Shown here: positions 1 through 12,252 of the stretch, in pieces
How the letters are laid out: every line of letters begins with the position of its first letter
Position numbering within the stretch: the stretch's first letter is position 1
Source: Camellia lanceoleosa
Taxonomy: Eukaryota; Streptophyta; Magnoliopsida; Ericales; Theaceae
Direction of reading: 5' to 3'
Assembly: GCA_025200525.1 (NCBI GenBank)
Contig: CM045762.1
Coordinates: 91,268,717-91,332,716 of the forward strand
DNA length: 64,000 bases
Notes under the pieces: model-generated
What the model saw: the letters and a program-made list of their open reading frames with translations, nothing else
Told to the model about the DNA's origin: nothing
The model's database searches: none
Made by a program: the position numbers and the translations under genes

Positions 1-548
1 TAGAGTGCGTCTCTACAGGGAATGCATGTATCAGTTGAGTTTGGGCAACAGGCCTGCGGTGATCATTCAGTATCTGAGAATTAGTTGTCTGCGGATATCA
101 GATTCAGTTTAGGAAACAGATGTCTGAGAATAGTGATCGATGGTTGAGGGCGGTGTATTTCGGCTTATTCAAGCTGCGTGTTGTATGCAGTGTGTGTTGT
201 GTGTATTTAAATTAATTTGTTATCTTGCCCGTTTTTCTGGTCATTTATTTCCTTTTTGCTTTATTATCTTTTGCTAGGGCAGTTTGTGGCACGATTGCTT
301 CCGAACCAGTCGATACTCCCCAAGCACTTTGGACACGAGGTCGCCGACTCAACCGATCCGAGGATCTAGTTGACGGACATCCAGTGTTCCACTCTTTACC
401 CCCAGTCACCAGAAGAAGGCCAAGAAGGCCGCGATTATGTCGAGCACGGATCACGGCGATCTACTCTAGTGTCGACGATCGGGTTGAGATTCTGTTTACG
501 CTATAGATATACACTTGCGGTTATTGAGATGGAACAACGAATCTGACA
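1..548 (+). other. 5' leader of element A
   Basis: No coding domain is recognisable. The stretch lies just upstream of the gag start and reads as the untranslated leader of the element. A CT-rich tract followed by an AG near 280 could be a splice acceptor. The short ORF at 225-506 has no recognisable domain. Confidence 0.45.
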
Positions 549-2090
549 ATGGAGGCGATGATCGCCCGGATGAATGAAAGCATAAACAAATGCAAGATGA
601 TGCTATCCGCCAGGTAATTTTCTAAACAATGAGCCATTGTCATGGCCCAGCAGTCTGAGCTAATCACCAGATTACAACAGCAAAACGCCGCATCTGCTTC
701 ACACCAGGTCCCTCCTTCACTAGGGACGCACCAGGTTCCTCCTCCACCCGGGGCCTCATTACCTGAGCAGATATCTACTGGCCAGAATGCTCCTCCAAAT
801 CCCCAGAATACCCAGAACACCCAGAATACCCTCCCAAATCCACAGAACGCTCTGCCAAACTTCCAAAACACCCAAGAGGACACGGGTCTTCCAATTTGGC
901 ACCGCCCCGCAGAATGTCTAAAAATATTACACCCAATCACCCGGACTCTCCATTTGAGTTCGAGGTGGACCAGACAGCTCTGAAATTGAGCAAGTTGGAA
1001 AAGCTCTTCAAGAAATCACAGGGGGTGAAGGCCATCCCAAATATTGAGGACGGCTATCTTGGCGTGGCGTGACTTTGCGGACAGATTTAAGATGCCCCAG
1101 ATCGGCCGTTTTGACGGTGCAGGGACCCCATGGTTCATCTGGTACATTTTCGGATATCTTAAGGCCAATGGGCCTAACCAGAACTGAAGCTCTACTTTTG
1201 GCGAACCTTGTCGAGGTGGCCGCCAACCGGTGCAAAGTTGGATAATGATGTCAAGAGGAACTGGGATGAGATGGCTGAAGCCTTCGTTGCGCAATATTCA
1301 TATAATACTCAGATCGAGATTACAACACGTGATCTCGAGACGACAAGGCAGGAACAGAAAGAGTCCTTCTCTGATTTTGTTACTCGGTGGAGAGCCAAGG
1401 CATCGATGATGACCTTGAGGCCAACTGATAAAGATCAAATACGGATGATTGTGCGCAATCTCCAACCAAGGCTTATGCAGAAAATGATTGTAGTTCCCTT
1501 CCCCACCTTCGCAGATTTACATGATATGGGAGTGCAAATTGAGGATGCTATGAAGCAAGGGTTGATTGACCAAGATCGGGAGCAGCCCCGGCGGACATTT
1601 AACCGAAACAACAATGCGGGCCCGAGCGGCTCTACCAATGCAAGAACTTCAGAGGTCGGAATGGTCACCACCAATCCCCCTTCCCAACCAAGGCCCGCAG
1701 CGGCCACACCTTTCGATGCATCTGGGAGGCGAGAACGGGCTTCAAGATACCAACCCAGGGGTCAACGAACCTTCTCTCCACTACATATGCCTTTGACCAA
1801 AGTCCTCGGGGTTCTAGTCAGAAAGGGGCATTTGAAACCCTTGGGACCGAGGCCCCCTCCAAATCCACTCCCCTTCTCACAACCCAGCCAAATATTGCAA
1901 ATACCACCAGCAGCATGGTCATGATACCGACCAATGTTACAGGCTGCGTCATGAAATTCAAGACCTCATTGACAAAAACATCATTCTACCTCCCGAGCGA
2001 CCCAACGTTACAACCAACCCACTCAAAGACATAACCAAGATCCACCCAAAAGAATTAATCTTATCAAGCGGGGCGTGTCTTCGACCCTAG
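549..2090 (+). pseudogene. gag: gag of element A (frameshifted)
   Basis: Gag forms the cytoplasmic virus-like particle that packages element RNA. The likely start is the ATG at 549 (MEAMIARMNES...), followed within about 45 bases by a frameshift. A Q/N/P-rich low-complexity segment lies at 642-890. The capsid-like part follows in other frames, with FEFEVDQTALKLSKLEKLF near 950-1005. The long open stretch 1208-1924 contains the conserved retrotransposon gag block (WDEMAEAFVAQYSYNTQIE, then FSDFVTRWRAKASMM). A CCHC-like knuckle, YCKYHQQHGHDTDQCY, lies in another frame at about 1893-1945. At least four frame changes are needed to read through, so this is a pseudogene unless some indels are sequence error. 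Confidence 0.85.
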
Positions 2091-3057
2091 TATCTACATT
2101 ACTCCCTCCCATTTACCCAAGCCGAAGTGATCCTTCACGATAGCGACTTGTGCATGATGGATACCTCCATAACCGGCTGAGCCAAAGGTGGTGACCAGAA
2201 GATGGAGCAGGCGGGCTTAGGGAAACAAAAGCTGTTGAATCTGGGGTGGAAGCGGTCGAGAATTTAGGCAGAGCTTATGATCCGAGTGGATATATCTTGT
2301 CAATGAGCGATCTAAAATTTGAGTGTGGGGCCGGAAGAATTTGGATTGTGTATGATCCGGGATAAACTTGAATCGGCGAGGATGATCGACAACGATGGAA
2401 GAAGACTTCGCCAACCTCCGGTTTTCAACGATCAAGAATCGGAGATGCATCAATCAACTGGTTTGAATACGAGTCGGCGAAGTCGTCGGGTGGTTGGATG
2501 ATCAACGGATATTGTACCATTTGTGGCGGAGGGGCGAGGGTCGATTGAATTGCGGAGGCGCCGATGAAGAATTTCGCTCGGGAGAAAGACATTTTGAAAA
2601 CCGAACAATTGACCTGCGCAGAACAAGAAAAGAAATGGGATTACGAGAGGATCCAGAAAAGCAAAGAACCATGAGGAGGTTGAGACTGTGAGCACAAAAA
2701 GCGAACATCTTTGTGAGCATGTGGGAGAAAATCTTGAGAGCATAAACAAGCGGAACAGACGGTGCACGCTAGATGCTAATGGAATGTGGTGGGAAGATGA
2801 CGACTTGTATCTCGCCCACCTGAGGCGAAGATTGGGCGGTGGCCAACCGGGCGGCACACTGTTACCTCGAAGAAGTGGACCATATGACTAGAAGTGGGCG
2901 GTATTTCAAGCCCCCACACCTTGATCAACCCGAGGCATCAGGGAAAGATAAAGAGGCAGAAAAACAGAGAGAGAAGCAAGTTGAAGAAGAGGTCAGTTGA
3001 AGCAGTTAAAAGAAAATACAAGCGAGACATCTTCATCTGGGACCTTATGGCTTCAAG
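2091..3057 (+). other. gag-protease spacer of element A
   Basis: This ~1 kb lies between the gag knuckle and the protease. Only fragments are open, including one around 2319-2500 and a Lys/Glu-rich stretch near 2940-3000 (KDKEAEKQREKQVEEE in one frame). Tat/Ogre elements are known for long spacers here, sometimes removed by splicing. No domain is recognised. Confidence 0.5.
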
Positions 3058-3540
3058 GTGCCTGAGCAGGCCGTCCTCTCTGCTATGGACAAAGCCAAAC
3101 TTTCTATCGAAACTACGCCAGAACAGCTGGTCGGCCTGGTCTTTCCGGGAGGGGGTTCCCCGGCATTGACCTTTTCTGACAAGGAGCTGCCGCCTGAGGG
3201 CGTGGATCATAACAGACCCCTTTACATCTCTGTAGAATGCAGGGACAAATGGATTCCGGTAGTACTTGTTGATACCGAGTCCGCTATTAATGTCTGCCCG
3301 ACCAGAACGGCGTATGCAATTGGGTTAAAGCCTGCGGACTTCACACCGACTACTCAAGTGATCAAAGCCTACGACAATACAAGTAGAGATGTCCTAGGGG
3401 ATAAAAATCCAAACCAAGATTGGGCCTGGACAACACGAGGTAGACTTTCATGTCTTGGAGGTCCCTGCATCCTTTAACATGCTTTTGGGGCGACCCTGGT
3501 TGCATCAGGTAAAGGCTGTCTCATCTACTCTACATCAAAT
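3058..3540 (+). pseudogene. Aspartic protease domain of element A, DTES active site
   Basis: The retroviral-type protease cuts Gag-Pol into working parts. The ORF 3058-3477 contains a conserved lead-in (TTPEQLVGLVFPGGGSPALT) and the active-site strand VVLVDTESAINVCP. Family members have DTGS; here the glycine is Glu, which should disrupt the active-site loop. A frameshift near 3404 moves the rest (FNMLLGRPWLHQ) into the next ORF, which begins at 3455. The domain is recognisable but predicted inactive. Confidence 0.85.
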
Positions 3541-4858
3541 GGTGAAATACCCCTACGGGAAGGGAGTAGCCATTGTTTTTGGGAATTCATCAATCCATCC
3601 TCCTCCGGAGGTATCTACGCCAGTCCTGGAGATCGAACACGGCATGGAAGACATGTTTATATCAGGATTTACTTTGGCTGAGGCCCGGGTAGTGCAGAAT
3701 ATTATGGCTGTGAATGAAGGTATGTACGTCAGTGCTCAATCCGTCTACCTCATGAACAAGCTACAACATATTCTCGGGATGGGATTGGGAAGGAATGGTA
3801 GGAAAGGAGTTACCACATTGGCCGAAGTGCCACACAACCCACATACCTTTGGGCTGGGTTATCTGCCCACCAAAGAGGACTGGGCGAGGAAGGGAAAGGA
3901 AATGGCTGGCAGAGCCAGAGCGAAACAGGCTGGGAAGCCTTTTGACTTGATACACAGGCCCATCTGGGGTACCCTGAACGGACGCTTCGTCCGGGAGGGG
4001 GAGGATTTTCCATTCTGCGGCTTCCCAGAGCCATGGTTCAACGCGGAGAGGAAGCGCGTACCAGGTTTCGAAATCTTCTTCGACCTGCAACTATCCGGGG
4101 ATAGCGTTGCCGCAGGCGAGCAGACTCCAACAACTGAGGTTGAGAAGCATAAGGCAGTGGAGCCTGAGGGCACAGAACTTGAATGGGGGGTAGCACTGGC
4201 ATGTCTCCTCTCTGATCCTCCAATCGACCAAGAGTGCTTGGGGGATAACTTCGTGGTGTCCATGATTGGGGATGAAGGGGAGCAGTGTGACTATCTTGGA
4301 TGCATCAATCGCACCCTCTCTTACTTGGCGATACGAGGAGGGTTTTGTCAGCGATTCGGGTCGGGTGGTGGCGAATCTGATTCCACCGAGTCGATGAGTC
4401 GGAATCGGGTTCGGACTCGAAGTCTGAGGTACTCTCCCGAGGATGTTAACCCGGATGCCAGAGTCTTGTCCAGGTCGTCTTTTTCCTTTTCATTTGAGTC
4501 TGTTGTAACTGATGAATCAGACGATTTGGATGAACTTAATGAGAAAGGACTATCTGTGGTTTCTGAGTACTTTTCTGTGCCCCTAGTTTATTGCATTAAT
4601 TCAGACTTTCAAAATTTTGATCAAAACGACGAGGACGAAATTCCTCCGGTTTTACAACGTTTAATTGAACAAGAGCAAGAGAGATTTGTTAAGCCATTAA
4701 TGGATGAAATCATTTCCGTGAACATTGGTACTGAGGAGGACCGCGGTGGTCGGATCGGGTCCACGTTGTCTTCAGAAACGCGGCGCTTAGTCGCTTTATT
4801 AAAAGATTTCAAAGATGTTTTCGCGTGGTCCTACGAAGACATGCCAGAATCGATCTGA
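3541..4858 (+). pseudogene. Protease-RT linker region of element A
   Basis: The ORF 3455-4858 (467 codons) stays open from the protease C-terminus through a long linker. It shows LHQMVKYPYGKGVAIVFG, a G-patch-like stretch (GMGLGRNGRKGV), and a segment ending in RLVALLKDFKDVFAWSYEDMP, the standard lead-in to plant Gypsy RT. Residues ~300-400 are Ser/Asp/Glu-rich and probably disordered. This is the longest uninterrupted coding stretch in the element. A stop codon separates it from the RT remnants. Confidence 0.75.
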
Positions 4859-5720
4859 GATTGTACTGAGATCGGATCCCCTTGACCCGAGGCGGGCACA
4901 TCAGCGCGAAACTTCGGAAGGATCCGCTGATTGGGCTCTTAAGATTAAGGAGGAGGTCACCAAGCAAATTAGACGGGCTTCCTTGGTTTTGAATATCCGA
5001 CTTGGTTGGCCAACATTGTTCGGTCTTAGAAGAAAGATGGCGATTCGAGTGTGTGTAGACTTTAGGGATTTGAACGAGCTAGTCCAAAGGATGACTTTCC
5101 CTACCGCATCGATGAGTTAGTGGACTTCACAAGGGCATGCATTGCTCTCATTCATGGATGGTTTCTCGGTATAACCGGATAGTGATGGCGCCCGAAGAGA
5201 GAAAAGCGCATTCACCACTCCTGGGAACATCTCACCGGGTAATGCCGTTTGGGTTGAAGAACTGGGGCTACTTATCAGCAGACGCGACCACAATACTACA
5301 TGATATGATCCACAAAGAGGTTGAGGTGTACGTGGGCGACATGATTGTCAAGTCTAAGAAAGAGGGCCACTACACGCCTTGCATAAGTTTTCCAAAGGAT
5401 CGAGGAATTCGGTTCTTGGCTAAACCCTCGAAATGTCGTTTGGTGTTACAATGGGAAAAAATCTTTGGGGTTTCGATTACACAAAGGGGCATCGAGGTCG
5501 ACCCTTCCAAGACCAAGGCCATCCTAGAAATGCCACCACCAAGGACTGAAAAGGAGGTGCGAGGCTTTCTGGGTAAAGTGCAATTCATAAGACGGTTTAT
5601 TTCAAAACTAACCTTGACTTGTGAACCACTTTTTGGCCTCCTCAAGAAAGGAAAGAAGTTCCAGTGGGACGGCCGATGTCAAGCTGCATTCGAACAGATT
5701 AAAGAATATCTACAGAACCC
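4859..5720 (+). pseudogene. Reverse transcriptase of element A, YVGD active site
   Basis: The enzyme copies element RNA to cDNA. Motifs present are VCVDFRDLNELV (about 5050-5085), RVMPFGLKN (about 5239-5265) and the catalytic box at 5329-5340, which reads YVGD instead of YVDD. One of the paired metal-binding aspartates is therefore lost. The 5' half is broken by stops and frameshifts at about 4857, 5010 and 5118. Downstream, GIEVDPSKTKAILEMPPPR and GFLGKVQFIRRFIS mark the thumb/connection. Predicted inactive. Confidence 0.88.
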
Positions 5721-6189
5721 ACCCGTTTTGTCGCCACCAGAACTAGGAAAACCGTTGATTTTGTATCTGTCAGTAACGGAGACCACGATGGGCTGCATGC
5801 TTGTACAAGAATCAGAAGATAAGGTGGAGAAAGCCATCTATTATTTGAGCAAGAAGATGCTGGAATATGAGACCCGGTATACGCCGCTAGAAAAGGCTTG
5901 CTTAGCTCTGGTATGGGCTACCAGGAAGCTGCGGTACTACTTGTTAGCTCACTCTGTAATGTTGGTTTCGCGACTAGATCCCATCAAATATCTTTTCGAG
6001 AAACCGGTAACTTCTGAGTAGGCTAGCTCGTTGGTTCTTTGTTGCTCTCGAATTTGATCTTACATATGTGACGCGAAGTCGGTAAAGGAAGAAGCGATAG
6101 AGTTCCTTCGACCATCCGGTTGAGGATGAAGCGGTTGAATATCTATTCCCGGATGAAGCAATTACGCATATCGACGAGAAACTTGGGCG
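5721..6189 (+). pseudogene. First RNase H domain remnant of element A
   Basis: Downstream of RT in the same ORF (ends 6021) lie PLILYLSVTETTMGCMLVQ, KAIYYLSKKMLEYETRY and CLALVWATRKLRYYLL, the usual Ty3/Gypsy RNase H region. It continues into LDPIKYLFEKP. A stop at 6021 and shifts up to 6189 interrupt the link to the next domain. In Tat elements this first RNase H is commonly reduced, with a second archaeal-type RNase H following, as seen here. Confidence 0.75.
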
Positions 6190-6807
6190 ATGTACTTTGT
6201 GAGCGTCAAATCAACATGGGTATGGGATAGGAGTGTTCTTGATAGCACCGACAATTCCCGTATCCCTCTAGCCTTCAAGCTCCGGTTCAAAGTCTCAAAC
6301 AATGAAGCAGAATATGAAGCGTGCATTGCTGGTTTGGAAGCGGCCCTAGAACTAGGGGCAAGACGGCTGGATGTCATTGGGGATTCGAACTTTGTTGTGT
6401 CTCAAGCTAAAGGAGACTGGAAAGTAAAAGAGGAAAATATGATGATGTATCACCAAACCTTGGATTTGCTGATTCCTCGGTTTGAAAAACTAAGTTTTAC
6501 TCATCTACTAAGAGAGAACAACAAGTTTGCAGACGCTTTAGCAACTCTATCATCCATGATAGACATCCCGCGTGGAGTCCGAATGCGTCCAGTCATTATT
6601 GACCAGAAATTTGCACCTGCCTATGAGTCGATTGTAGCCATAGATGAAGTTCAGGACCAACACCCTTGGTATTACGATATTTGGAACTTCTTGGAGACAG
6701 AAACGTACCCGCCAGGGGTAAATGCCAAAGACAAAAGGGCAATAAGAAGGTTGGCCGTTCAGTTCATCATCTGCGGGGGTAAACTGTATAGAAGGGGTCA
6801 TCTGTGA
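6190..6807 (+). pseudogene. Second (archaeal-type) RNase H and linker of element A
   Basis: The ORF 6190-6807 (205 codons) contains NNEAEYEACIAGLEAALELGA and VIGDSNFVVSQAKGDW, the hallmark blocks of archaeal-type RNase H acquired by the Tat lineage. It then shows ENNKFADALATLSSM. The N-terminal strand with its first aspartate is not clear in this frame. The C-terminal part (HPWYYDIWNFLE, AIRRLAVQFIICGGKLYRR) is the linker to integrase. The ORF ends two codons before the integrase start and would need stop readthrough or repair. Confidence 0.85.
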
Positions 6808-7908
6808 ATGCATAAACTATGCGTTGATGCTGAAGAGTCCAAGCGTCTGATGGAAGCCATCCACGAGGGTGAATGTGGTGCACACATGAACGGGGTGATG
6901 TTGGCTCGGAAGATCCTTAGGCAAGGCTACTACTGGTCCACCATGGAAGAGGATTGTATTGGTTTCGTCCGGCGATGCCACAAGTGTCAAATTCATGCAA
7001 ATCGCATGAACATTCCGCCACAAAGTCAGACAACATGACTTCGCCATGGCCGCTTTACATGGGGAATTGATGTGATCGGGGCTGTCACGCCAAAGGGATC
7101 GAATGGGCATGAGTTCATCCTTGTAGCGATAGATTATTTTACAAAGTGGGTTGAGGCCCAATCTTATGCGGTGTTGAAAGCTTCACACGTTGCAAAATTC
7201 ATCAGAAATAACATCATCTGTCGCTACGGAGTCCCAAATGAGATTGTTTCAGACAATGGTTCCCACTTCAAGAAAGAGGTGATTGACTTGTTGGAGAAAT
7301 ACAATGTGGCTTTTCACAAGTCGTCTACTTATCGGCCGCAAACCAACGGAGCAGTTGAGGCCGCCAACAAGAATATCAAGCGCATACTACAGAAAATGGT
7401 GGAAACCTATCGGGATTGGCCAAATAAGTTGCCTTTCGCTCTGTGGGGCTACAGGACTTCGATCAGAACTTCTACTGGGGCGACTCCGTATTCATTAGTC
7501 TATGGGATGGAGGTCGTTCTGCCAATTGAGATTGAGGTCCCGTCGTTACGAGTATTGGCCGAGTGCCAGATAGCCGAAGCGGATTGGCAGCAGAACAGAT
7601 TTGAGGAACTCATGCTTTTCGATGAAAGAAGGTTGAAAGCACTGTACCACGTCCAAGGTTATCAACGCAGAATCGCCCGGGCTTTTAACAAAAAGGTTAA
7701 GTCCAGGAATTTGAAAGAAGGAGATTTGGTACTCAAGGACAACCGAGCTCCCATTCACGACCCAAGGGGCAAGTTCAGACCCAATTGGACTGGTCCTTAC
7801 ATCATCAAGTCAATCTGGTCAGGTGGAGCTGTGGTTCTGATGGATCTAGATGGCTTAGAGTTTTCCCAACCGATCAATATGGACAAGTTGAAGAAATACT
7901 ACCCTTGA
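6808..7908 (+). pseudogene. Integrase of element A, catalytic DDE retained
   Basis: Integrase inserts the cDNA into chromosomes. The 6808-7038 segment carries a zinc-binding-like region (EAIHEGECGAHMNG, then CHKCQIH). A short break at 7038 precedes the core, which is open from about 7057 to 7908. The core keeps the first Asp in WGIDVIG (7069-7071), the second in VSDNGSHF (7252-7254) and the Glu in NGAVEAANK (7357-7359), with normal spacing. GKFRPNWTGPYIIKSI at the C-terminus is the chromatin/DNA-binding region, and KYYP is the usual end. This is the best-preserved enzyme of the element. Confidence 0.9.
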
Positions 7909-8550
7909 GAGGCTCGCTAGGCCGAAAACCCGAAAGGGCGACCTAGGCAAAAGTCAGAGCATAGAAAATTTGAAATTATAAAAACTGAGCTCGCAAGGTT
8001 GAAAACCCGCAAAGGGCGGCCTTGGCAAAAGTTAGAGCGCAAAAGGAGAGCAAAAACACCCGAGCGAACCTAAGCCTGAACTACGTAAGACTTGATTCCC
8101 ATCTTTGGGATACGTAGGCAGCTTCATCTTGAAGTTCAGTCACAATCTTTTCCCCGATCAACTTTATCCATTTTTTTTGATCATCTCAGCCATCTCTATT
8201 CATCAGCATTTATCGTGATCTCCGGTACAGCGCCATTCAGACTAGGGGCAACTTTCCGTTGCTTTGAATTGCCCAAGCACTTTTCAAACTAGGGGCAACT
8301 TTCCAGTTGCTAGGATTCGGTGTTGTACATCTTAGTGACAGATCTCAGGTGTGTCCAGTTCTGATCTATATCGAAAATAGTTTTGAAAAGTTTTAATAAA
8401 AGTTGACTTTGTTCAAATTAATCTTTTCACAATTAAGACCATTTTTGGACCAAAAGTGGAGAATTTTCAGTACCACAACCTTCAAATTCATTGATTTCAA
8501 AACAGAGTTCTTTTGCTCTTGCATACAATCGAAGTTGCTTTTTATTACAC
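7909..8550. other. Untranslated spacer between pol and the antisense gene
   Basis: No coding domain. Two copies of a ~30 bp motif, GAAAACCCG(A)AAGGGCG..CT(A/T)GGCAAAAG, lie at 7922-7952 and 8000-8031. Two copies of ACTAGGGGCAACTTTCC lie at about 8240-8256 and 8289-8305. Such short direct repeats are consistent with the hypervariable 3' region of Tat elements. Confidence 0.5.
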
Positions 8551-9853
8551 TCATAAAGAAAACTTGAAAGTACTAATAAAGCAATAAATCTGGGGCATAG
8601 TCAAGTCAGGTGTCCCTGCGCCCCCTTCCAGAGCTAGTTGAAGCCTCTGATGCCAGCTTAGGCCCAACCTGTGCTTCTTCATTGAGCCAGTCCCAGCACT
8701 CGTCAGACAAAGCGCAACTGAAGGTAGGGGCGGGGGCCAGAAGCTCTCTAACTCTCCATGCTGCGGCCTGCCGAGCCAACTGTGCACCTCGAACCAGGAA
8801 AGTAGCCGATACTCAATCCTCTCGTGGGCAAGTCCGATCGTGTTTAACCGGCGCAGAATGCGGAATGGGAAATAGAACACACAGTGAGTCAAGCCAATCG
8901 GCGAGATCCCGACCGCCGGACATGCCGACTCATTGCCGGAGATTAAGCCAAGGCGCCAAGCAATGCGTTTATCGACAAATTGCACATCCATTCAAACCAC
9001 CGCTCATCAAGGGCATTGACTAGGCGCCGAAAGAAGTAGCCATGGCCGAGTAAGCGGGCAAGAGTCCACAACTTGCAATTTATCCATCAACCATATCTCG
9101 GGAGGAATGAAAATGAGAGAATAAAGAATAGAGAGATGTACGATGAGAGAAAAGTAAGGTAAGGGTTTTGTGAGAAAATCGAGCCCGAGGGTCGAGTGAT
9201 GTAAGCAAATATACATGTGAGCTTGGGTGGGAAACATTACTGTAGCGATGAGGGGACTCCCATAAACCCAGTTGTCTCCGTGGTAGAAAGCATCCAAGCC
9301 CATCAATGTCTCGGCAGAGTCATGGCAATGCAGCCTTTCCCTCTTTCAAACCTTGAGCGACTTCAATCAAGCGGACGCTGGATCCTCCGAGTCCAAGACA
9401 AACAGAAATGAGACAAGAGGGCACAAGCAGAGGGCGTCTTTGGGAAGCCTTGCCAATAGTGGTTGCCGCGTCACCGCATCGAGAATCGGTAAATCAGGCT
9501 TGGGATATCCAACATGCCATCACCAATCAGAAACCTGGCATCATGTGCATTAAGACCGCACATTCGCCCTAAGGTTTGGGCATAGCTAAAATTAAGTCAA
9601 GGAAATTTCTCGCCGCGGACTCCATCAAAGCTTGAAAATCTTCAAAAGTCGGACATACCTCTTGCCCGCCAAAGCTAAAGACGTGCGTCACCGGGTTCCA
9701 AAACCTCGCCGCGGCATGGAGGAAAGGAAGATGTAGTGGAGTCCGGCTTAGCGTGAATAGTGCATTCAAGCCAAAACCCCGGAAATTCAACTTTTCCGAG
9801 CCATCCAAAGAAGACATCCAAGATGTGAGATTTTCCACAAGAAACGCCTCCAT
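8551..9853 (-). pseudogene. Antisense DUF7745-like ORF of element A
   Basis: The gene lies on the opposite strand to gag-pol. Translation from the ATG at 9853 gives MEAFLVENLTSWMSSLDG..., then LPFLHAAARFWNPVTHVF and GGQEVCPTFEDFQALM, the pattern of the plant DUF7745 family (often found with or within retroelements; function unknown). Later fragments in other frames (AETLMGLDAFYHGDN near 9310, then IWLMDKLQVVD near 9090) belong to the same protein. The gap between GSPL and IWLMDKL looks like a short intron. Further C-terminal pieces (THCVFYFPFRILRRL) lie near 8860. Frameshifts near 9570, 9325 and 9010 make it a pseudogene as read. The family name is from memory of the pattern. Confidence 0.6.
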
Positions 9854-9897
9854 TTTTGTGAGAGATGGTGATGAAATGAACAAGCTCCAAGGCTGGG

Positions 9898-9980
9898 GCT
9901 TTTATAGAGGGGTAAAACACTATTCAAGGGACACTTGTCAAATTTCTGGAGGTCATGGGAGGGGTGGCCGGCCGGCCACC
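9898..9980 (-). promoter_or_regulatory. Minus-strand promoter of the antisense DUF7745-like ORF
   Basis: On the minus strand CTATAAAAG (9898-9906) lies about 45 bp upstream of the ATG at 9853. About 57 bp further upstream is the perfect 18-bp palindrome GGTGGCCGGCCGGCCACC (9963-9980). The identical palindrome occurs in the element's LTR at 16902-16919. TATA position and spacing fit a plant core promoter. Confidence 0.6.
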
Positions 9981-10627
9981 TATTCTAGTAGGCCAGCCAC
10001 CCTCTGTTCTCTAGCTACAAAATGCTTTCGGCCATGTTTTGGTCCTGTCTCGCCCTCCGGAAGGAAGTTTGAAGCATTTCTAGGCATCGGGAATGTCGAA
10101 GGCTTTCATTTCTATCAGTTTTGGGTACGCTCCATCATCCAGATTGTCTGTCTGAAATACATTTTGTCATGTTTTTGCTTATCGAGTTGTTGTTTTGCTT
10201 ATCGAGTTGTAAGTTTGTCGAGCTGTCGCATTTTGTGTTTCGAGTTGTTACTTTGTGGTTACACAATTTTGTTAAGTCTTGTTTATTGAGTCGTTAACGA
10301 TATTGTATTTTGCTTATCGAGTTGTAAACTTGCTAAGATTCTGTTATTTCTTAGTGGGTCGGTTTGTTTTGATTTGTTGCGTCGGTTCATTACCTGACCC
10401 GGTAAATACATGAGGCACATTTACATTCGATTCCATTTTTGTGCAAAATAAAATGATGCAATGCGATGCTAAGAAATTTCAAATACTACATCTTTTCAAA
10501 AGCTGTTTCATTCCATCATGTTTTACAACAAATAAAGGTACAAGTTTCACAGAAAACAAAACTGCCTAGCAATGTGCAAAGTGCTACAAACTACTAGCTA
10601 AAAAGTAAAATAAAGCAGGAAATAACA
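9981..10627. repeat. Intergenic stretch with TTTGCTTATCGAGTTGT repeats
   Basis: The stretch lies between the DUF7745-like promoter and the 3' end of the PMD gene. TTTGCTTATCGAGTTGT and close variants recur about four to five times between 10165 and 10330. The rest is AT-rich and probably holds the 3' UTR of the antisense PMD gene. Confidence 0.5.
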
Positions 10628-12252
10628 TCAATATCCTCGGGAACGGGAATACGGAGGTCCTCTCATCCTCTTCTGCGGGATAATCTCTGCATCATCATCA
10701 CCATCCGGATCGAGTCGCCATCCTCCCGGATCCCCCTCGGCCTGCCTCCGCTCCGAACCAAGACCGAGCCTCCCTCCCGGAGATGTCTCTCGACACACGG
10801 TCTGCGACCTCTTCCTCTTCATCCTCGACAATGGGTGCCTCAAGGCTCGTGACGACCCCGCCTCGAGCTCCTCGGAAGGCCTGGATGGCCCAGCCTCGAG
10901 GCCCAAGACTCGACTGTGTCTAGCACCTCGACCTCTCTGAGAAGACCGTGGCCCGCCTGTCAAGCATATACGGGAGGCATCTGAAAATGAAAAGTGCAAT
11001 ACATCAGTTCAAACATAAAAAGCAGGTGCAAGTACAGTATGTGAGTGGGGTGTATGCCAGATGTGTTCTACACAGTCTATCAATACAGCAGAATGCTTAA
11101 AACCAGAGCGTTATCACAAACATGATAAATGCAAGAGAGATGAAGGGTACCTGGAAGCCCATGATGGACATCTGTGCCTCTCTACGCAGGACCATCCCCT
11201 CAAGTGAGGCCACCACCCCGAGCATCTGATCTATGTACTCCCGAGGTGGCTGCAGACACAAGCTCAAGTCATCAATATATAAGCAACTGCCAAAATGTCT
11301 GTGTGATAAATGAAAAATGGTGGAACATACCGGTGGTGAGTCAGGATCACTGACGTATCTGTGACCAGGCGTCGGAGGCTCCATAGGGATCGGGATCGGA
11401 GAAGTAGTCCCATACTGCCAACTCGTCAACTCAGTCGGCATATCGGGCCATCCAGGATGATCGAGAGTCGGAGGGATCGGAGGAATCGAACTGCCTCTAC
11501 CTCTAGATGCACTAGCCCTGCTAGAAGAGGGGATGCCTGCAGCACGAGCACGACTCGAAGATGGTGCGCCAGTGTGTCTCAGTGGTGGAGCCCGTACTCC
11601 CGTCAGGGGGGGCATCAGATATATGCGGCGATAGGTGGCGTAGTTCCCCTCGATGAGATATAATAAAGCATCGCTGCCCTGCATGTCCCTAATGACCTCC
11701 TCAGTAGATAGCCCGCTTCAAATTCCGCATGGTGGGTGGAGGCACAGCAGGAGGGTCCTGAGAATCATACTCCCAAACCTGACGCCAAAGCGTTCCAGAA
11801 CCAGCCTCGCTAACCGTCCTCGGCAGAACCTATACTGGGAACTAGTCGACCCTCCGGGGTACTGATTCTCGAGATTGTCGCCAAACACGCCTGTGGCCGC
11901 CAAGTGATCTCATGGATAACCAAAGGCATAAATCAATCAAATCAAGAAATACAAGGCAGATCAAAGATGAAAATGAAAGGAACCGAGAGTTCAAATACTG
12001 CCGCCTCACGGTCGGCAAATCTCGCAGCAGAGAAGAGAGTCTCTCGAGGCCTCGATAGGTGCTCGCCTCAAACATCAATGAAAATGGAGTCATAGGAGGT
12101 CCCGCCACCTCCATCTCTCGGCTAATGTGGAAATATGTATATACCCATAGCTGAGAAAAAGGCGGAATGTGAGTACAAAGTGCTAAAGGCGTATCACGTA
12201 ATGCAAAGTGCCGTGTGCAAAGTGAACAAGTAATGAGGAGCAAAAATGTAAA

